From contig JALORP010000018.1 of NCBI GenBank assembly GCA_025458865.1, forward strand, positions 1 to 43,974: 43,974 nt of DNA, read 5' to 3'. The notes beneath the pieces were generated by a model that saw only the letters and a list, made by a program, of their open reading frames with translations, was not told the origin of the DNA and did no database searches. The translations under genes were made by a program, and so were the position numbers. The stretch comes from Steroidobacteraceae bacterium (GTDB taxonomy: Bacteria > Pseudomonadota > Gammaproteobacteria > Steroidobacterales > Steroidobacteraceae). Of this stretch, positions 1 to 10,229 are shown in pieces; position 1 is the first letter of the stretch; each line of letters starts with the position of its first letter.

Positions 1-984
1 GTGTTCGTGGCCGGGCTCGTGCAGCTCGCCGTGCAGCTGCCGGCGCTGCGCCGGATCGGCCTGCTGGTGCGGCCGCGATGGGGCTGGGCGCAGGAAGGGG
101 TGCGCCGCATTGGTCGCCTCATGCTGCCCGGGATCTTCGGCTCATCGGTCGCGCAGGTATCGCTGCTGCTCGACACGATCATCGCGTCCTTCCTGGTGAC
201 CGGCAGCATCGCCTGGATGTACTACGCCGACCGGCTGGTCGAGTTCCCGATGGGCGTGTTCTCCATCGCGCTCGCGACGGTGATCCTGCCGGGCCTGTCG
301 TCGCATCACGCGGCGGAGTCGAAGGCGGAGTTCTCCGACACGCTCGACTGGGCGCTGCGCCTGACGCTCGTCATCGTCGCGCCGGCCGCGCTGGGCCTCC
401 TCATGCTGTCCGGGCCGCTCACCGCGACCATCTTCGGCTACGGCGAGTTCGGCGCGCGCGACGTGGAGATGTCTTCCTACGCCCTCATGGCCTACTCGCT
501 GGGGCTCATGGGCTTCTCGCTGGTGAAGGTGCTCGCGCCGGGCTACTTCGCCCGGCAGGACACGAAGACGCCCGTCAAAGTGGGAATCATCGCGCTTGCC
601 ACCAACATGGCCTTCAACCTCGTGGCGGTGGTGCCCGCGTACCTCGGCGGATTCTTCGCCCCGCACGCGCTGCTCGCGCTGTCCACCGGCCTGTCGGCCT
701 GCCTGAACAGCGCCCTCCTCTACCGGGGGCTGCGCCGGGGCGGCGTCTACCAGCCATCCTCGCGCTGGGCCTGGCTGTGGCCGCGGGTGATCGCGGCGAA
801 TGCGGGCATGGCAGGCTTCCTGTGGTGGGCCTCCGGCGACTGGTCCGCCTGGACCGCCATGGCCGCGGCCGAGCGCGCGCTGCGCACCGCGGCCTGCGTG
901 GCGGGCGGCGGGGCCGTGTATTTCGCCCTGCTGTGGGCCGCCGGCCTGCGGCCCGCCGATTTCCGCAGCGGATCGGCACGCTGA
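1..984 (+). CDS. murJ: Lipid II flippase MurJ, C-terminal part (5' truncated by window edge)
   Basis: This is the C-terminal 327 residues of a MurJ/MviN-family inner-membrane flippase, which moves lipid II to the periplasmic face for peptidoglycan synthesis. The family is about 510-530 residues with 14 membrane helices, so roughly 60% is visible. Family-like stretches include a segment with SSVAQVSLLLDT followed by YYADRLVEFPMGVFSIA, and later KVLAPGYFARQDTKTPVKVG. These are typical of the second half of MurJ. The first codon of the window happens to be GTG in frame, but it lies within a helix-rich region and is not the true start. The gene is followed by ribF, the usual neighbour in gammaproteobacteria. 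Identification is confident; the N-terminus is unseen. Confidence 0.95.
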   Translation: MFVAGLVQLAVQLPALRRIGLLVRPRWGWAQEGVRRIGRLMLPGIFGSSVAQVSLLLDTIIASFLVTGSIAWMYYADRLVEFPMGVFSIALATVILPGLSSHHAAESKAEFSDTLDWALRLTLVIVAPAALGLLMLSGPLTATIFGYGEFGARDVEMSSYALMAYSLGLMGFSLVKVLAPGYFARQDTKTPVKVGIIALATNMAFNLVAVVPAYLGGFFAPHALLALSTGLSACLNSALLYRGLRRGGVYQPSSRWAWLWPRVIAANAGMAGFLWWASGDWSAWTAMAAAERALRTAACVAGGGAVYFALLWAAGLRPADFRSGSAR

Positions 985-989
985 ACCCT

Positions 990-995
990 TATAAT
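990..995 (+). promoter_or_regulatory. Consensus -10 box (TATAAT) upstream of ribF
   Basis: A perfect TATAAT lies 6 bases after the murJ stop codon, in a short AT-rich island of an otherwise very GC-rich region. No good -35 hexamer is found at 16-18 bases upstream. A transcript starting about 7 bases downstream would begin near 1002, giving ribF its own promoter within the housekeeping operon. The match is seen directly; promoter activity is inferred. Confidence 0.5.
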
Positions 996-1021
996 TCAAT
1001 GTTTTGGCAAAGCCGCCCCGC

Positions 1022-1951
1022 ATGCAGATCATCCGCGGACTGGTCAACCTGCACCCGTCGAGCCGCGGCCTCGCGCTGACCATCGGCAACTTCGACGGCG
1101 TGCACCTCGGCCACCGGACGATCCTCGACCGGTTGCGCGAACGCGCACGCGCGCTCGACGTGCCCACCGCGGTCGTCACCTTCGAGCCGAACCCCCGCGA
1201 GTATTTCGACCCGGCGAACGCACCGGCGCGCCTCATGCGCCTGCGCGACAAGGCGGCCGCGCTCGCCGCGGCGGGGGTGGACCGGCTCGTGCTCCTTCGC
1301 TTCGACGAGCGGCTGCGCGCGCTGACCGCCGACGACTTCGCCGGGCAGGTGCTCGCCGGCGCCCTCGCGGCACGTCACGTCGTGATCGGCTCGGGCTTTC
1401 GCTTCGGCCGCGGCCGTTCCGGCACGGTGGAACTCCTCGTGGGGCACGGCCGCAGGCTCGGCTTCGGCGTGGAGGCGGTCGAGCCGGTGATGCTCGACGG
1501 CGAGCGCGTCAGCTCGACCCGCGTGCGCGCGGCGCTCGCGGCCGGTGACCTCCCGGCCGTGCGCCGCCTGCTCGGCCGCGACTTCAGCATCAGCGGCCGC
1601 GTGATCGGCGGCCGCAAGCTCGGCCGCAAGCTCGGCTATCCGACGGCCAACATGCGCCTGCACCGGCGCGTGACGCCGCTGTTCGGCATCTTCGCGGTGC
1701 GCGTGCGCGGTGTCGGCGAGGGCGCCCGCCCGGGCGTTGCATCGCTCGGGACGCGGCCGACGGTCGGCGGCGGCGAGCTGCTGCTGGAGACCCATCTGTT
1801 CGACTTCGAGGGCGACCTGTACGGCCGCTACATCGAGGTCGAGTTCGTCGCGCGGCTGCGCGACGAGATCAAGTTCCCAGACATCGACACGCTGCTCGCC
1901 CGCATGCACGTGGACGCCGCCGAGGCGCGGCGGCTGCTGGCCGCCGGCTGA
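1022..1951 (+). CDS. ribF: Bifunctional riboflavin kinase / FAD synthetase
   Basis: RibF phosphorylates riboflavin to FMN and adenylylates FMN to FAD in the cytoplasm. The 309-residue product has the N-terminal FAD-synthetase Rossmann motif [15 protein letters not shown] (about residues 20-35), a YFDP/DDF region, the SSTRVRAAL segment, and a C-terminal flavokinase domain with [20 protein letters not shown]. The ATG at 1022 is chosen because the product then begins MQIIRGL, as in other RibF proteins. An in-frame TTG at 1004 would add six residues. No clear Shine-Dalgarno precedes the ATG. The next gene, ileS, follows after 17 bases, the standard order. Confidence 0.95.
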   Translation: MQIIRGLVNLHPSSRGLALTIGNFDGVHLGHRTILDRLRERARALDVPTAVVTFEPNPREYFDPANAPARLMRLRDKAAALAAAGVDRLVLLRFDERLRALTADDFAGQVLAGALAARHVVIGSGFRFGRGRSGTVELLVGHGRRLGFGVEAVEPVMLDGERVSSTRVRAALAAGDLPAVRRLLGRDFSISGRVIGGRKLGRKLGYPTANMRLHRRVTPLFGIFAVRVRGVGEGARPGVASLGTRPTVGGGELLLETHLFDFEGDLYGRYIEVEFVARLRDEIKFPDIDTLLARMHVDAAEARRLLAAG

Positions 1952-1968
1952 ACCGACCAGGAGATCTC

Positions 1969-4788
1969 GTGGACTATCGCAAGACGGTGAACCTGCCGCT
2001 CACGGACTTCCCGATGAAGGCCGACCTCGCGCGGCGCGAGCCTTCGCTGCTGGAGCGGTGGCGAAGCGGCGGCCTCTACGAGCGGCTGCGCGAGCGCGGC
2101 GCCGGCCGCCCGCGCTTCGTGCTGCTCGACGGCCCGCCGTACGCGAACGGCTCGATCCACATCGGCCATGCCGTCAACAAGGTCCTCAAGGACATCATCG
2201 TCAAGGCGCGCACGCTCGACGGCTGTGACGCGCCGTACGTGCCGGGCTGGGACTGCCACGGCCTTCCGATCGAGCAGCAGGTCGAGAAGAAGCACGGCCG
2301 CGTCGGCCACAAGCTCGACGCCCGCGCCTTCCGCCAGGCCTGCCGCGACTTCGCGGCGAGCCAGGTGGATGGCCAGCGGGCCGACTTCGAGCGCCTCGGC
2401 GTCCTCGGCGACTGGCAGCGCCCCTACCTCACCATGCTGCCGCGCTACGAGGCCGAGCAGCTGCGCGCGCTCGCCGGCATCGTCCGGCGCGGACACCTGC
2501 TGCGCGGCTTCAAGCCGGTGCACTGGTGCCTCGACTGCCGCTCCTCTCTCGCCGAGGCGGAGGTGGAGTACGAGGAACGCACGTCGCCGTCGATCGACGT
2601 GCGCTTTGCGGCGACCGAGCCTGCGGACCTCGCGCGCCGCTTCGGCGTGGACGCAGCCCGGGTGCCGGCCGCGTCCGTGGTGATCTGGACCACGACGCCC
2701 TGGACGCTGCCAGCGAACCAGGCCGTCTGCCTTCACCCGGACCTCGAGTATGACCTTGCACGGCTGGAAGCCGGTGCGGGCAGCGAGCTCGTGGTCGTGG
2801 CCGCGGGCCTGCTCGAGGCGGTCGCCAGGCGCGCCGGCGCGACGGCCGTCGCCAAGCTCGGCAGCATCACCGGGCAGGCGCTCGAGCGGCTCGCGCTCTC
2901 GCATCCCTTCCTCGAGCGGACGGTGCCGGTGATCCTCGGCACGCACGTGACGCTCGATTCCGGCACCGGCGCCGTGCACACGGCCCCGGGCCACGGCGTC
3001 GAGGACTACGCGGTCGGCCGCCACTACGGCCTGCCCGTGGACAACCCGGTCGGCCCGGACGGCCGCTTCGTCGAAGGAACGGCGCTCTTCGCGGGCCAGA
3101 AGGTCTTCGAGGCGAACGAAGCCGTCGTCGCGACGCTCGCCGGGCGCGGCGCGCTGCTGCACCACGAGCCCTACCGGCACAGCTACCCGCACTGCTGGCG
3201 CCACAAGACGCCGGTGATCTTCCGCGCCACGCCGCAGTGGTTCATCAGCATGGACGGCCACGGTCTGCGCGCGGCGGCGCTCGAGGCGATCCGCGGCGTC
3301 CGCTGGCTGCCGGCCTGGGGCGAGCAGCGCATCGCCGGCATGGTCGAGACGCGTCCCGACTGGTGCATCTCGCGCCAGCGCGCGTGGGGCGTGCCGCTTG
3401 CGCTGTTCGTGCACCGCCGCACGGGCGAGCCTCACCCGCGCACGGCGGATCTCCTTGAGCAGGTCGCGGAGCGGGTCGAGGCCGCCGGCCTCGAGGCCTG
3501 GTTCGACCTGGACCCGCGCGAGCTGCTGGGCGAGGAGGCCGCTGACTACGAGAAGACCGACGACGTGATGGACGTCTGGCTCGACTCGGGCGTCGTGCAC
3601 CACTGCCTGCCGCGGCTGCGGCCGGAAGCCATCCCGTTCCCGGTGGACCTCTACCTGGAAGGCTCGGACCAGCACCGCGGCTGGTTCCAGAGCTCGCTGC
3701 TGGCTTCGGTCGCCGGCAAGGGCGAGGCGCCGTACCGGTCCGTCGTCACCCACGGCTTCACCGTGGACGAGAAGGGCCGGAAGATGTCGAAGTCGCTCGG
3801 CAACGTGGTCGCGCCGCAGAAGGTGGTGGACTCGCTCGGCGCCGACGTTCTGCGGCTGTGGGTCGCGTCCACCGACTACCGCGCAGAGATCAGCGTTTCC
3901 GACGAGATCCTCAAGCGCATGGCGGACAGCTACCGCCGCATCCGCAACACCGTGCGCTTCCTGCTCGGCAACCTGCACGGGTTCGACCCGACGCGCGACG
4001 CGCTGCCGCCCGCGGAGCTGCTCGCCATCGACCGCTTCGCCATCGAGCGCGCCCGGCGGCTGCAGCAGGAGGTGATCGAGGCCTACCGCGACTACGAGTT
4101 CCACCTGATCTACCAGAAGGTCCACAACTTCTGCGTGGTGGACCTCGGTGGTTTCTGGCTCGACATCCTCAAGGACCGGCTGTACACGACGCCGGCGTCC
4201 GGCGTGCCGCGCCGCTCCGCGCAGACGGCGATGTGGCACGTGGCGGAGGCGATGGTGCGATGGCTCGCGCCGATCCTGTCCTTCACCGCGGAGGAGATCT
4301 GGGACTTCCTGCCCGGCCCGCGCGACGAGTCGGTGTTCCTGTCCACCTGGTGGGAACTTCCGGACGTCCACCCGAGTCCGGGGGTCGACTGGGAGGCGGT
4401 GCTCGCCCTCAAGTCGGACGTGGCGCGCGAGCTCGAGCGGCTGCGGGCCGAGGGTCGCATCGGCGCGCCGCTCGAGGCGGAGGCGGATGTGTATCTCGAT
4501 GCCGCGCAGCAGGCGCGCATCGGCGGCCTGGGCGAGGAACTGCGCTTCGTGCTCATCACCTCGGAGTCGCGGATCCTGCCGGAGGCGGCCCGTCCCGTCG
4601 ATGCGGTCGCCGCCGAGTCCGTCGCCGCAACGGGCGCCTGGCTGGACGTCCGGCCGCTCGAGCACGCCAAGTGCGCGCGCTGCTGGCACCGTCGCCCGGA
4701 CGTCGGCCATGATGCGGGCCACCCCGAGCTGTGCGGGCGCTGCGTGAGCAACCTTGAAGGGCCGGGCGAGACGAGGAAATACGCGTGA
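1969..4788 (+). CDS. ileS: Isoleucine--tRNA ligase
   Basis: IleS charges tRNA-Ile and edits misactivated valine. The 939-residue length is normal for the bacterial enzyme. The class I signature HIGH is at residues 64-67 ([12 protein letters not shown]) and KMSKS at 605-609 ([12 protein letters not shown]). The CP1 editing region contains [17 protein letters not shown]-terminal zinc finger is formed by Cys902, Cys905, Cys922 and Cys925. The GTG start at 1969 is preceded by an AGGAGA-like ribosome site. The stop codon overlaps the GTG of lspA by 4 bp (GTGA), implying translational coupling. Confidence 0.97.
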   Translation: MDYRKTVNLPLTDFPMKADLARREPSLLERWRSGGLYERLRERGAGRPRFVLLDGPPYANGSIHIGHAVNKVLKDIIVKARTLDGCDAPYVPGWDCHGLPIEQQVEKKHGRVGHKLDARAFRQACRDFAASQVDGQRADFERLGVLGDWQRPYLTMLPRYEAEQLRALAGIVRRGHLLRGFKPVHWCLDCRSSLAEAEVEYEERTSPSIDVRFAATEPADLARRFGVDAARVPAASVVIWTTTPWTLPANQAVCLHPDLEYDLARLEAGAGSELVVVAAGLLEAVARRAGATAVAKLGSITGQALERLALSHPFLERTVPVILGTHVTLDSGTGAVHTAPGHGVEDYAVGRHYGLPVDNPVGPDGRFVEGTALFAGQKVFEANEAVVATLAGRGALLHHEPYRHSYPHCWRHKTPVIFRATPQWFISMDGHGLRAAALEAIRGVRWLPAWGEQRIAGMVETRPDWCISRQRAWGVPLALFVHRRTGEPHPRTADLLEQVAERVEAAGLEAWFDLDPRELLGEEAADYEKTDDVMDVWLDSGVVHHCLPRLRPEAIPFPVDLYLEGSDQHRGWFQSSLLASVAGKGEAPYRSVVTHGFTVDEKGRKMSKSLGNVVAPQKVVDSLGADVLRLWVASTDYRAEISVSDEILKRMADSYRRIRNTVRFLLGNLHGFDPTRDALPPAELLAIDRFAIERARRLQQEVIEAYRDYEFHLIYQKVHNFCVVDLGGFWLDILKDRLYTTPASGVPRRSAQTAMWHVAEAMVRWLAPILSFTAEEIWDFLPGPRDESVFLSTWWELPDVHPSPGVDWEAVLALKSDVARELERLRAEGRIGAPLEAEADVYLDAAQQARIGGLGEELRFVLITSESRILPEAARPVDAVAAESVAATGAWLDVRPLEHAKCARCWHRRPDVGHDAGHPELCGRCVSNLEGPGETRKYA

Positions 4789-5297
4789 CCGACATGGAGA
4801 GACCGGGATCGCTCAAGTGGCTGTGGGTCGCCCTCGCGGTGATCGTGGCCGACCAGGCGACGAAGGCGATCATCGAGAGCCGTTTCGAGCTCTACGAGGT
4901 GCTCGAGGTCTGGTCGTTTTTTGACCTGACCCGCCTGCACAACCCCGGCGCGGCCTTCAGCCTGCTGGCGACGGCCTCCGGCTGGCAGCGCTGGTTCTTC
5001 ATCGCCCTCGGGACTGGCGTCAGCGTCGGCATCGTGTTCTGGCTGCGGTCGCTGCCGCGCCGCACCCCGTTTTGGCTGCCGCTCGGCCTCGTGCTGGTGA
5101 TGGGCGGCGCGATCGGCAACGTGATCGACCGGGTCCGTTTCGGCTACGTCATCGACTTCCTGCATTTCCACTGGAAGGGTGCGTACTTCCCCGCCTTCAA
5201 CGTCGCGGACACGGCGATTACGATCGGCGCCGGCCTGCTGATCCTCGATGCGCTGCTCGAAGGGCGCCGGGGCCGGCGGGCGGAGGGCGAGTCATGA
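4785..5297 (+). CDS. lspA: Lipoprotein signal peptidase (signal peptidase II)
   Basis: LspA cleaves the signal peptide of diacylglyceryl-prolipoproteins in the inner membrane. The 170-residue protein has four predicted membrane helices and the family motifs NPGAAF (residues 53-58), GNVIDR (111-116), then VIDF and FNVAD. By alignment with the Pseudomonas enzyme the catalytic aspartates are Asp124 (VIDF) and Asp142 (NVAD). The GTG start overlaps the ileS stop. An ATG four codons in is an alternative start. The stop overlaps the ispH start (ATGA). An fkpB gene, often found between lspA and ispH, is absent. Confidence 0.96.
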   Translation: MTDMERPGSLKWLWVALAVIVADQATKAIIESRFELYEVLEVWSFFDLTRLHNPGAAFSLLATASGWQRWFFIALGTGVSVGIVFWLRSLPRRTPFWLPLGLVLVMGGAIGNVIDRVRFGYVIDFLHFHWKGAYFPAFNVADTAITIGAGLLILDALLEGRRGRRAEGES

Positions 5298-6256
5298 GGA
5301 TCCTGCTCGCGAATCCCCGCGGCTTCTGCGCCGGCGTGGACCGTGCGATCGACATCGTCGAGCGCGCGCTGGGCCTGCTCGGCGCGCCCGTCTACGTGCG
5401 TCACGAGGTCGTGCACAACCGCTTCGTCGTGGAGCGGCTGCAGCGCATGGGCGCCGTGTTCGTCGAGGAACTCGACGAGGTGCCCGCGGGGGCGACGGTG
5501 ATCTTCAGCGCGCACGGCGTGTCGCGCGCGGTGGAGCAGGACGCGAAGCGCCGCGGGCTCGCGGTCTTCGACGCGACCTGCCCGCTCGTCACCAAGGTGC
5601 ACATGGAAGTGATCGCTTATGCCAGGGGTGGACGCGACGTCGTGCTGATCGGCCATGCGGGACATCCGGAGGTCGAGGGCACCATGGGTCGCTTCGACAC
5701 CTCCCACGGCGGGCGCATCCACCTGGTCGAGTCAACCGAGGACGTGGCCCGGCTGGAGGTGCGCGATCCCGGCTCGCTCGCGCTCGTGACCCAGACGACG
5801 CTCTCGGTGGACGACACGGCCCGGATCGTCGATGCGCTGAAGTCGCGCTTCCCCGAGCTCGTCACCCCGCGCCGCGAGGACATCTGCTACGCGACGCAGA
5901 ACCGCCAGGACGCCGTGAAGAAGCTGGCCGAGCAGTGCGACGTGATCGTCGTCGTCGGGTCCGTCACGAGCTCGAACTCGAACCGCCTGCGCGAGATCGC
6001 GGAGACGCGCGGCATCCCCGGTTACCTCGTGGACGGGCCGGACGACCTGCGCCCCGAGTGGTTCGAGGGCAGGCAGGTGGCCGGCGTGACCGCCGGCGCG
6101 TCCGCGCCCGAGGTGCTGGTGCAGCGCGTCGTGCAGCGTCTGCGCGAGTGGGGCGGCATGCCCGCGGTCGAGCTGGTGGGGCGCGAGGAGAACGTGGTTT
6201 TCGGCCTGCCTCGCGAACTCAGGCACGCGCCGCGCGCGACGTCGGTCGCGAAGTAA
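5294..6256 (+). CDS. ispH: 4-hydroxy-3-methylbut-2-enyl diphosphate reductase
   Basis: IspH (LytB) is the last enzyme of the MEP pathway. It reduces HMBPP to IPP and DMAPP with a [4Fe-4S] cluster. The 320-residue protein carries the three cluster cysteines Cys12 ([10 protein letters not shown]), Cys96 ([10 protein letters not shown]) and Cys198 (ICYATQNRQ), plus the substrate-binding EVVHN, SAHGVS and [10 protein letters not shown] stretches and SSNSNRL near residue 225. The ATG overlaps the lspA stop by 4 bp. Only about 70 bases separate its end from the convergent pilE-like gene. Confidence 0.97.
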   Translation: MRILLANPRGFCAGVDRAIDIVERALGLLGAPVYVRHEVVHNRFVVERLQRMGAVFVEELDEVPAGATVIFSAHGVSRAVEQDAKRRGLAVFDATCPLVTKVHMEVIAYARGGRDVVLIGHAGHPEVEGTMGRFDTSHGGRIHLVESTEDVARLEVRDPGSLALVTQTTLSVDDTARIVDALKSRFPELVTPRREDICYATQNRQDAVKKLAEQCDVIVVVGSVTSSNSNRLREIAETRGIPGYLVDGPDDLRPEWFEGRQVAGVTAGASAPEVLVQRVVQRLREWGGMPAVELVGREENVVFGLPRELRHAPRATSVAK

Positions 6257-6328
6257 ACACGGGCGCAGGCGGCTGCGGGATGCGCTGCCCACGCGGCGCA
6301 GGGCCGGTGGAACCCCTGCGCACGGAGG

Positions 6329-6772
6329 TCAGCGCCAGCATTCCAGCGTGGACTCCCGGCCGGCCGCATCGCGCGCGCTGCGCCGCCCGCTCGATTCGAT
6401 CTCGAACACGGCGCAGCGCGCGTCCGTGTCCTGCCCGCGACCGCTCAATGGCCGCGCGAGCGCGCGATAGCGATCTGCGCCGGCGTCCCTGAGTTCGAGC
6501 CGGTATCGTCCGCCGGGCGTGATCGGTGGTACTGAAAGCGCCGGTTCCCCGTCGCCCTCGCCCGACAGCCAGGCGGCGTATCGGCCCTGCGCGAGATGGA
6601 AGCGCTCCTGCGCCGCCGCGGTCGCAAGCAGCGCAGACATGGCCTCGAAGCGATGGGCGCGCAGCACCTGCGCGCGGTAGGTCGGAAACGCGATGACGGC
6701 GAGCGTCGCGGCGACGGCCAGCGCCACGAGCAGCTCGATCAGCGTCACTCCGCGGTCTCGAGCCTGCGCCAT
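6329..6772 (-). CDS. pilE: Type IV minor pilin, PilE-like
   Basis: This is a 147-residue type IV pilin-like protein with a short leader, MAQARDRG, ending in the prepilin peptidase site before VTLIELLVALAVAATLAVIAFPTYRAQVLRAHR. It has the conserved Glu at mature position 5. The C-terminal part holds a pair of cysteines (DARCAVFEIE and LECWR), matching the usual disulfide loop of pilins. It is the last gene of the minor-pilin block. Its start lies 28 bases inside the 3' end of pilY1. A start at 6811 is possible but would put 13 extra residues before the leader. PilE is named from position in the cluster, by analogy with Pseudomonas. Confidence 0.85.
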   Translation of the reverse strand: MAQARDRGVTLIELLVALAVAATLAVIAFPTYRAQVLRAHRFEAMSALLATAAAQERFHLAQGRYAAWLSGEGDGEPALSVPPITPGGRYRLELRDAGADRYRALARPLSGRGQDTDARCAVFEIESSGRRSARDAAGRESTLECWR

Positions 6773-9700
6773 GAGGTCTTCACCGGGTCGTTTCCGAAGC
6801 CTGCCGGCCACGCGTGCTCGCCGGTCACCAGCAAGGGCTCGCCGCGGCAGGGAGGCAGTGCGCAGCCGGGCCCGGAGGACAGCGGCAGGACGAGGCGCAG
6901 CGGCGGGGGCGGCGCGTCGCCGGGCAGGTCCACGGATGGCGCGGGCGCGTCGTCCACGAACTCGAGCGGCTGGCCCGTGGCGACGGAAAGCGAGTAGAGC
7001 CGACCTGTGCCGCGCGGCGGTCCGCAGGGCGCGTCGGGATCCGCCGCCAGCGGCTGCCAGGTCGTGAAGCGCAGGCGATGGCCGAGGGTGAGCGACGCGC
7101 CCCAGGTCTTCTCGCCGGGCCCGTGAGCATCGAGGCGCAGGAACCAGCCCGCCGCGCCGGCAGCCGGCGCTGCGCCCGCGGTCACGTCGGCGAGGTCGTC
7201 ATCGCCGAGCGGCGTCGGGTCGCCTGCCTCGTCGCTGCCGAGGCTGTCGAAGATCACGTGGAAGCGATCCGCGATGACCGTATCGCGGGGGCGCTCCGCC
7301 CAGCCCGAGCCGAAGGCCAGCGCCAGCCTCGGGCTTGCGCCCTCGCGCAGGTAGACCACGTCGGGCGTGGCGTGGAAGCGTCGCGCATTGGCGCTATCTT
7401 CGGGCCGGCCGCTGAGTCCCAGCCGCGCCATCAGCCGGACGGTCGGCGCGTCGCCTTCGAAATCGAACCGCCACAGCCGGCCGGACACGTCCAGCGCATA
7501 GAGACGCTCGGCGAGGCCGTCGCCGTCGGCATCCACCGCGCGTGGCGCGGCCGCGAAACTCGCGGTGAGTTCCGGATGGACGAGCGTGACGCCGGGTGCC
7601 TCGGCCGATGCCGCCTGCCACAGCAGCGCACCGGTTGCGGCGGAAACGATCGCGAGGCGCCCGCCCACGCGGTCGGCGGCTGCGCCCCGAGTGCGCTGCA
7701 GCGGGTCGTAGCCGCCGGTGACGATCGCGACGCGCCAATCCCCGCGCTGGCGCAGCGCGTCGATGCGCATGCGCGCGGGCAGGGGAGGCGTGAAGGTCTC
7801 GCCGAGGTCGGGCAGGAGCGTCTCGTCGATCGACCATGCGACCCGTGGCCGCGACGGATCGCTCACGTCGAGGGCGACATAGCCACGGGCGCCGGCGCCG
7901 AGGCCGAGCAGCAGCCGTGCCCGGTCTCCGGCGCTCGCGTCGATGAGGCCGTCCCCGTTGCTGTCGAGGCGCTCCAGCCGCAGCCCGCTGCCGCGCGGCA
8001 GTCGGACGCGTGTCTCCGCCGGATCGGCGAGGGCTCGCAGCGATCCGTGGTTCGCGGCCGGCAGGAATGCCCAGTCCTCGGAGCCGTCGTCGGCGTCGAA
8101 GGCGTGCACCAGCCCGTCGCCGGTGGCGGTGAAGACGAGCGTTCGCGGCGGATCGCCCGTGTAGCGGATCACCAGCGGTGGATCGAGCCCCGGGTCGCCC
8201 AGCGGCCGCCGTGGCTCCTCGCGGTCGCCGTCGGCATCCTCGTCGAAGTTGTCCACGCCGCGCGTCCACGCCGCGAGGTCCGCAGCCGTGGCGGTGTCAT
8301 GCCGTGACAGCCCGAGCGAACCGGCGTCGCGTGCCGCGAGTGCGCTCTCGAGGGCCCCGTCGCGCGACATCAGGTCCGCCGTCAGCAGATCGCTGCGTAC
8401 GACGCGTTGGATGGGCGCCGCCAGCTCGTCAGCTGCGTCGAACAGCGGCGGCCCGCCGGCGGCATCCAGGGATGTCCTGCGCAGGCTGCCGCTCCAGCGC
8501 CTGAACGCCTCGGGCCGTGACACGCCGAAGAACATGTCCCGCGCGTGCAGGCCATGGCCGGTGACCGGCAGCGCGGGGCTCGACACCCGGGATTCGGCAG
8601 GCCGTCCGGCGTCGCGCTGCAGCGCGTGCGCGAAGAGCATGACCATCGCGAGCGGGTCGCCGAGGTCGAGCTGGCCGGTGCCGCTGGCGTGAGCGGCGCC
8701 GGCGAGCGCCGTCGCCGCCGGCGAAGGCCCGAGCACCCACGTCCGGCTTCGCTGCGTGTCGGGCAAGGTCGCGACGAGATCATACGAGTCGAGGGTGGAC
8801 AGGGCCGCGCCGAGGCAGGCGCCGTCCGCGCAGTCCTCGCCCGCGGTCGCGGTCACGAGCGCCGACGTGGCGGCGCGGCAGGCGTGCGTGAAGGCGCGGC
8901 CGTCGCGCGACAGCCACTCCGCGAGCGCGGTGACGCTCGAGGCGACGTCGGAGTGTCTCGCGTCGCTGGGCCCGGCGAGGGCATCGGCGACGAGATGGCT
9001 CGCCGGAAGCGCGGCAGGCGGCAGGATGAAATCCATTCGGCCCGGCTCGTCGGCGGGCCTTGCAATCGCCAGATCCAGGCCCTCGGTGACGGTCGCCGCG
9101 AGCACGGCGGCGGCCGCGAAGGCCTGCGGCAGGGGCGTGTTCACGCTGCGGCTGGCGGTGTCGAGATAGTTGAGGTAGTTGCCGCTGAAGAACACATAGG
9201 CGTCGGAGAGCGGCGAGGCGTCCCAGTCGGTCTCGGCGCGCGCGTCCGCGCTCCAGGGCCCGGCGGCGCCTGAGGCGGCAAACCAGGTGCCGGCCGCCGC
9301 TCCGTGCAGGCCGCGGTCCGCTCGGCATTCCACCGCAGCCTCGGACGCGGCCTGCAATTCGCGCCAGCCTCCGCCGCCGGGCGCGTCCTGCCACTGGGCG
9401 GCGCGCGAGGCGACGTAGACACCGTGCGCCTCGAGCGCCGGCCTCGCGGCCGCGCAGCGCAGGCCGACGCGCGCAGCGGCCTCGAGCGACACGGAGGGGC
9501 CGGTGGCACAGTCGGGTGCCGGCCCCGGTCCGCGGCGCCAGTAGATGCGCGCGGGATCGCAGGCTGGCCCATCCGCGACCCTTGCGGCGTAGTCCACGGC
9601 CGGGTCGTACGCGGGCAGGACATTCACCGTCTGCGAAGGATCGCCGCTTGCATGGTCGAGCAGAACGAGCAGCGGCCGGACGCCCTCCGGCAAGGCGGCG

Positions 9701-9801
9701 CGCGCGACCCAGGCCTCGTCCATCGAGGCGGCTGCGGGCAGCGCGAGCAGCGCCAGCAGCGCAAGGCTGCGCGGTGGCCAGAGGGGCTGTGCCCTGCTCA
9801 T
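6745..9801 (-). CDS. pilY1: PilY1-family type IV pilus tip adhesin
   Basis: PilY1 is a large secreted protein that primes pilus assembly and acts in adhesion and surface sensing. The 1018-residue product begins with a signal peptide (LALLALLALPAAAS). The N-terminal half is divergent, as in the family. The C-terminal half is the conserved beta-propeller region, with LVFTATGDGLVHAFDADDG, a calcium-loop sequence LDSNGDGLID and a second Asp-rich loop VDADGDGLAERLYALDVSG followed by RLWRFDF. The start ATG overlaps the pilX stop by 4 bp. Its neighbours are minor pilins in the same order as in Pseudomonas, except that a pilY2 gene is lacking between it and pilE. Confidence 0.93.
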   Translation of the reverse strand: MSRAQPLWPPRSLALLALLALPAAASMDEAWVARAALPEGVRPLLVLLDHASGDPSQTVNVLPAYDPAVDYAARVADGPACDPARIYWRRGPGPAPDCATGPSVSLEAAARVGLRCAAARPALEAHGVYVASRAAQWQDAPGGGGWRELQAASEAAVECRADRGLHGAAAGTWFAASGAAGPWSADARAETDWDASPLSDAYVFFSGNYLNYLDTASRSVNTPLPQAFAAAAVLAATVTEGLDLAIARPADEPGRMDFILPPAALPASHLVADALAGPSDARHSDVASSVTALAEWLSRDGRAFTHACRAATSALVTATAGEDCADGACLGAALSTLDSYDLVATLPDTQRSRTWVLGPSPAATALAGAAHASGTGQLDLGDPLAMVMLFAHALQRDAGRPAESRVSSPALPVTGHGLHARDMFFGVSRPEAFRRWSGSLRRTSLDAAGGPPLFDAADELAAPIQRVVRSDLLTADLMSRDGALESALAARDAGSLGLSRHDTATAADLAAWTRGVDNFDEDADGDREEPRRPLGDPGLDPPLVIRYTGDPPRTLVFTATGDGLVHAFDADDGSEDWAFLPAANHGSLRALADPAETRVRLPRGSGLRLERLDSNGDGLIDASAGDRARLLLGLGAGARGYVALDVSDPSRPRVAWSIDETLLPDLGETFTPPLPARMRIDALRQRGDWRVAIVTGGYDPLQRTRGAAADRVGGRLAIVSAATGALLWQAASAEAPGVTLVHPELTASFAAAPRAVDADGDGLAERLYALDVSGRLWRFDFEGDAPTVRLMARLGLSGRPEDSANARRFHATPDVVYLREGASPRLALAFGSGWAERPRDTVIADRFHVIFDSLGSDEAGDPTPLGDDDLADVTAGAAPAAGAAGWFLRLDAHGPGEKTWGASLTLGHRLRFTTWQPLAADPDAPCGPPRGTGRLYSLSVATGQPLEFVDDAPAPSVDLPGDAPPPPLRLVLPLSSGPGCALPPCRGEPLLVTGEHAWPAGFGNDPVKTSWRRLETAE

Positions 9802-10229
9802 CGCGCAGGCTCCACGACGGTGAAACCCTGCTCCAGCGTCACCGCCGCCCCGCGGCGCGCCTGCCCCGTCGCCACCACCGTGTAGTGACGCAGCACGAGG
9901 CCCTCGCCGTCATCGCCAAGGCTCATGCCGCTGGCCCAGGCGGCGGCTGCATCGGGCGCATCGGCCAGCACGGTCGCGTCCGACGTGACGTCTTGCGGCA
10001 GGTCCGGCCAGGCAGGCGCAACGCCGCGGCCGTCGCGGCTCGCTGGCCAGGCGCGCAACACGCCCGCGATCGCGGCCTCGGCGGCTTCCTGTGCCTGCAC
10101 GGTCTCGCCCTCCTGTCCGGCTGTGGCGAGGCCCACGAGCGCACTGGCCATCGCCGACAGCGCGAGCAGGGCGAAGGCGACGAGCAGCACCAGCAGTGTC
10201 GCCAGTGCCTGTCCGGTCGCGCGCGTCAC
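9798..10229 (-). CDS. pilX: Type IV pilus assembly protein PilX
   Basis: This 143-residue protein has a short N-terminal basic segment and one long hydrophobic helix (LATLLVLLVAFALLALSAMA), followed by a Gln/Glu-rich segment (AQEAAEAAIAGVLRAW). This is the usual appearance of PilX, a minor pilin that lacks the strict GFxxxE cleavage motif. The GTG at 10229 overlaps the pilW stop (GTGA), and its own stop overlaps the pilY1 start (ATGA). The longer open frame upstream of the GTG is arginine/alanine rich and lies over pilW, so it is not used. PilX works with PilV, PilW, FimU/FimT and PilE in a tip complex that carries PilY1. Confidence 0.85.
   Translation of the reverse strand: MTRATGQALATLLVLLVAFALLALSAMASALVGLATAGQEGETVQAQEAAEAAIAGVLRAWPASRDGRGVAPAWPDLPQDVTSDATVLADAPDAAAAWASGMSLGDDGEGLVLRHYTVVATGQARRGAAVTLEQGFTVVEPAR

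Noticed and set aside
1828..4722. Very long open frame (964 codons) on the minus strand opposite ileS
   Set aside because: It mirrors the codon structure of ileS in a GC-rich genome, its residues are Arg/Ala/His/Gly-rich without any domain, and ileS is certain.
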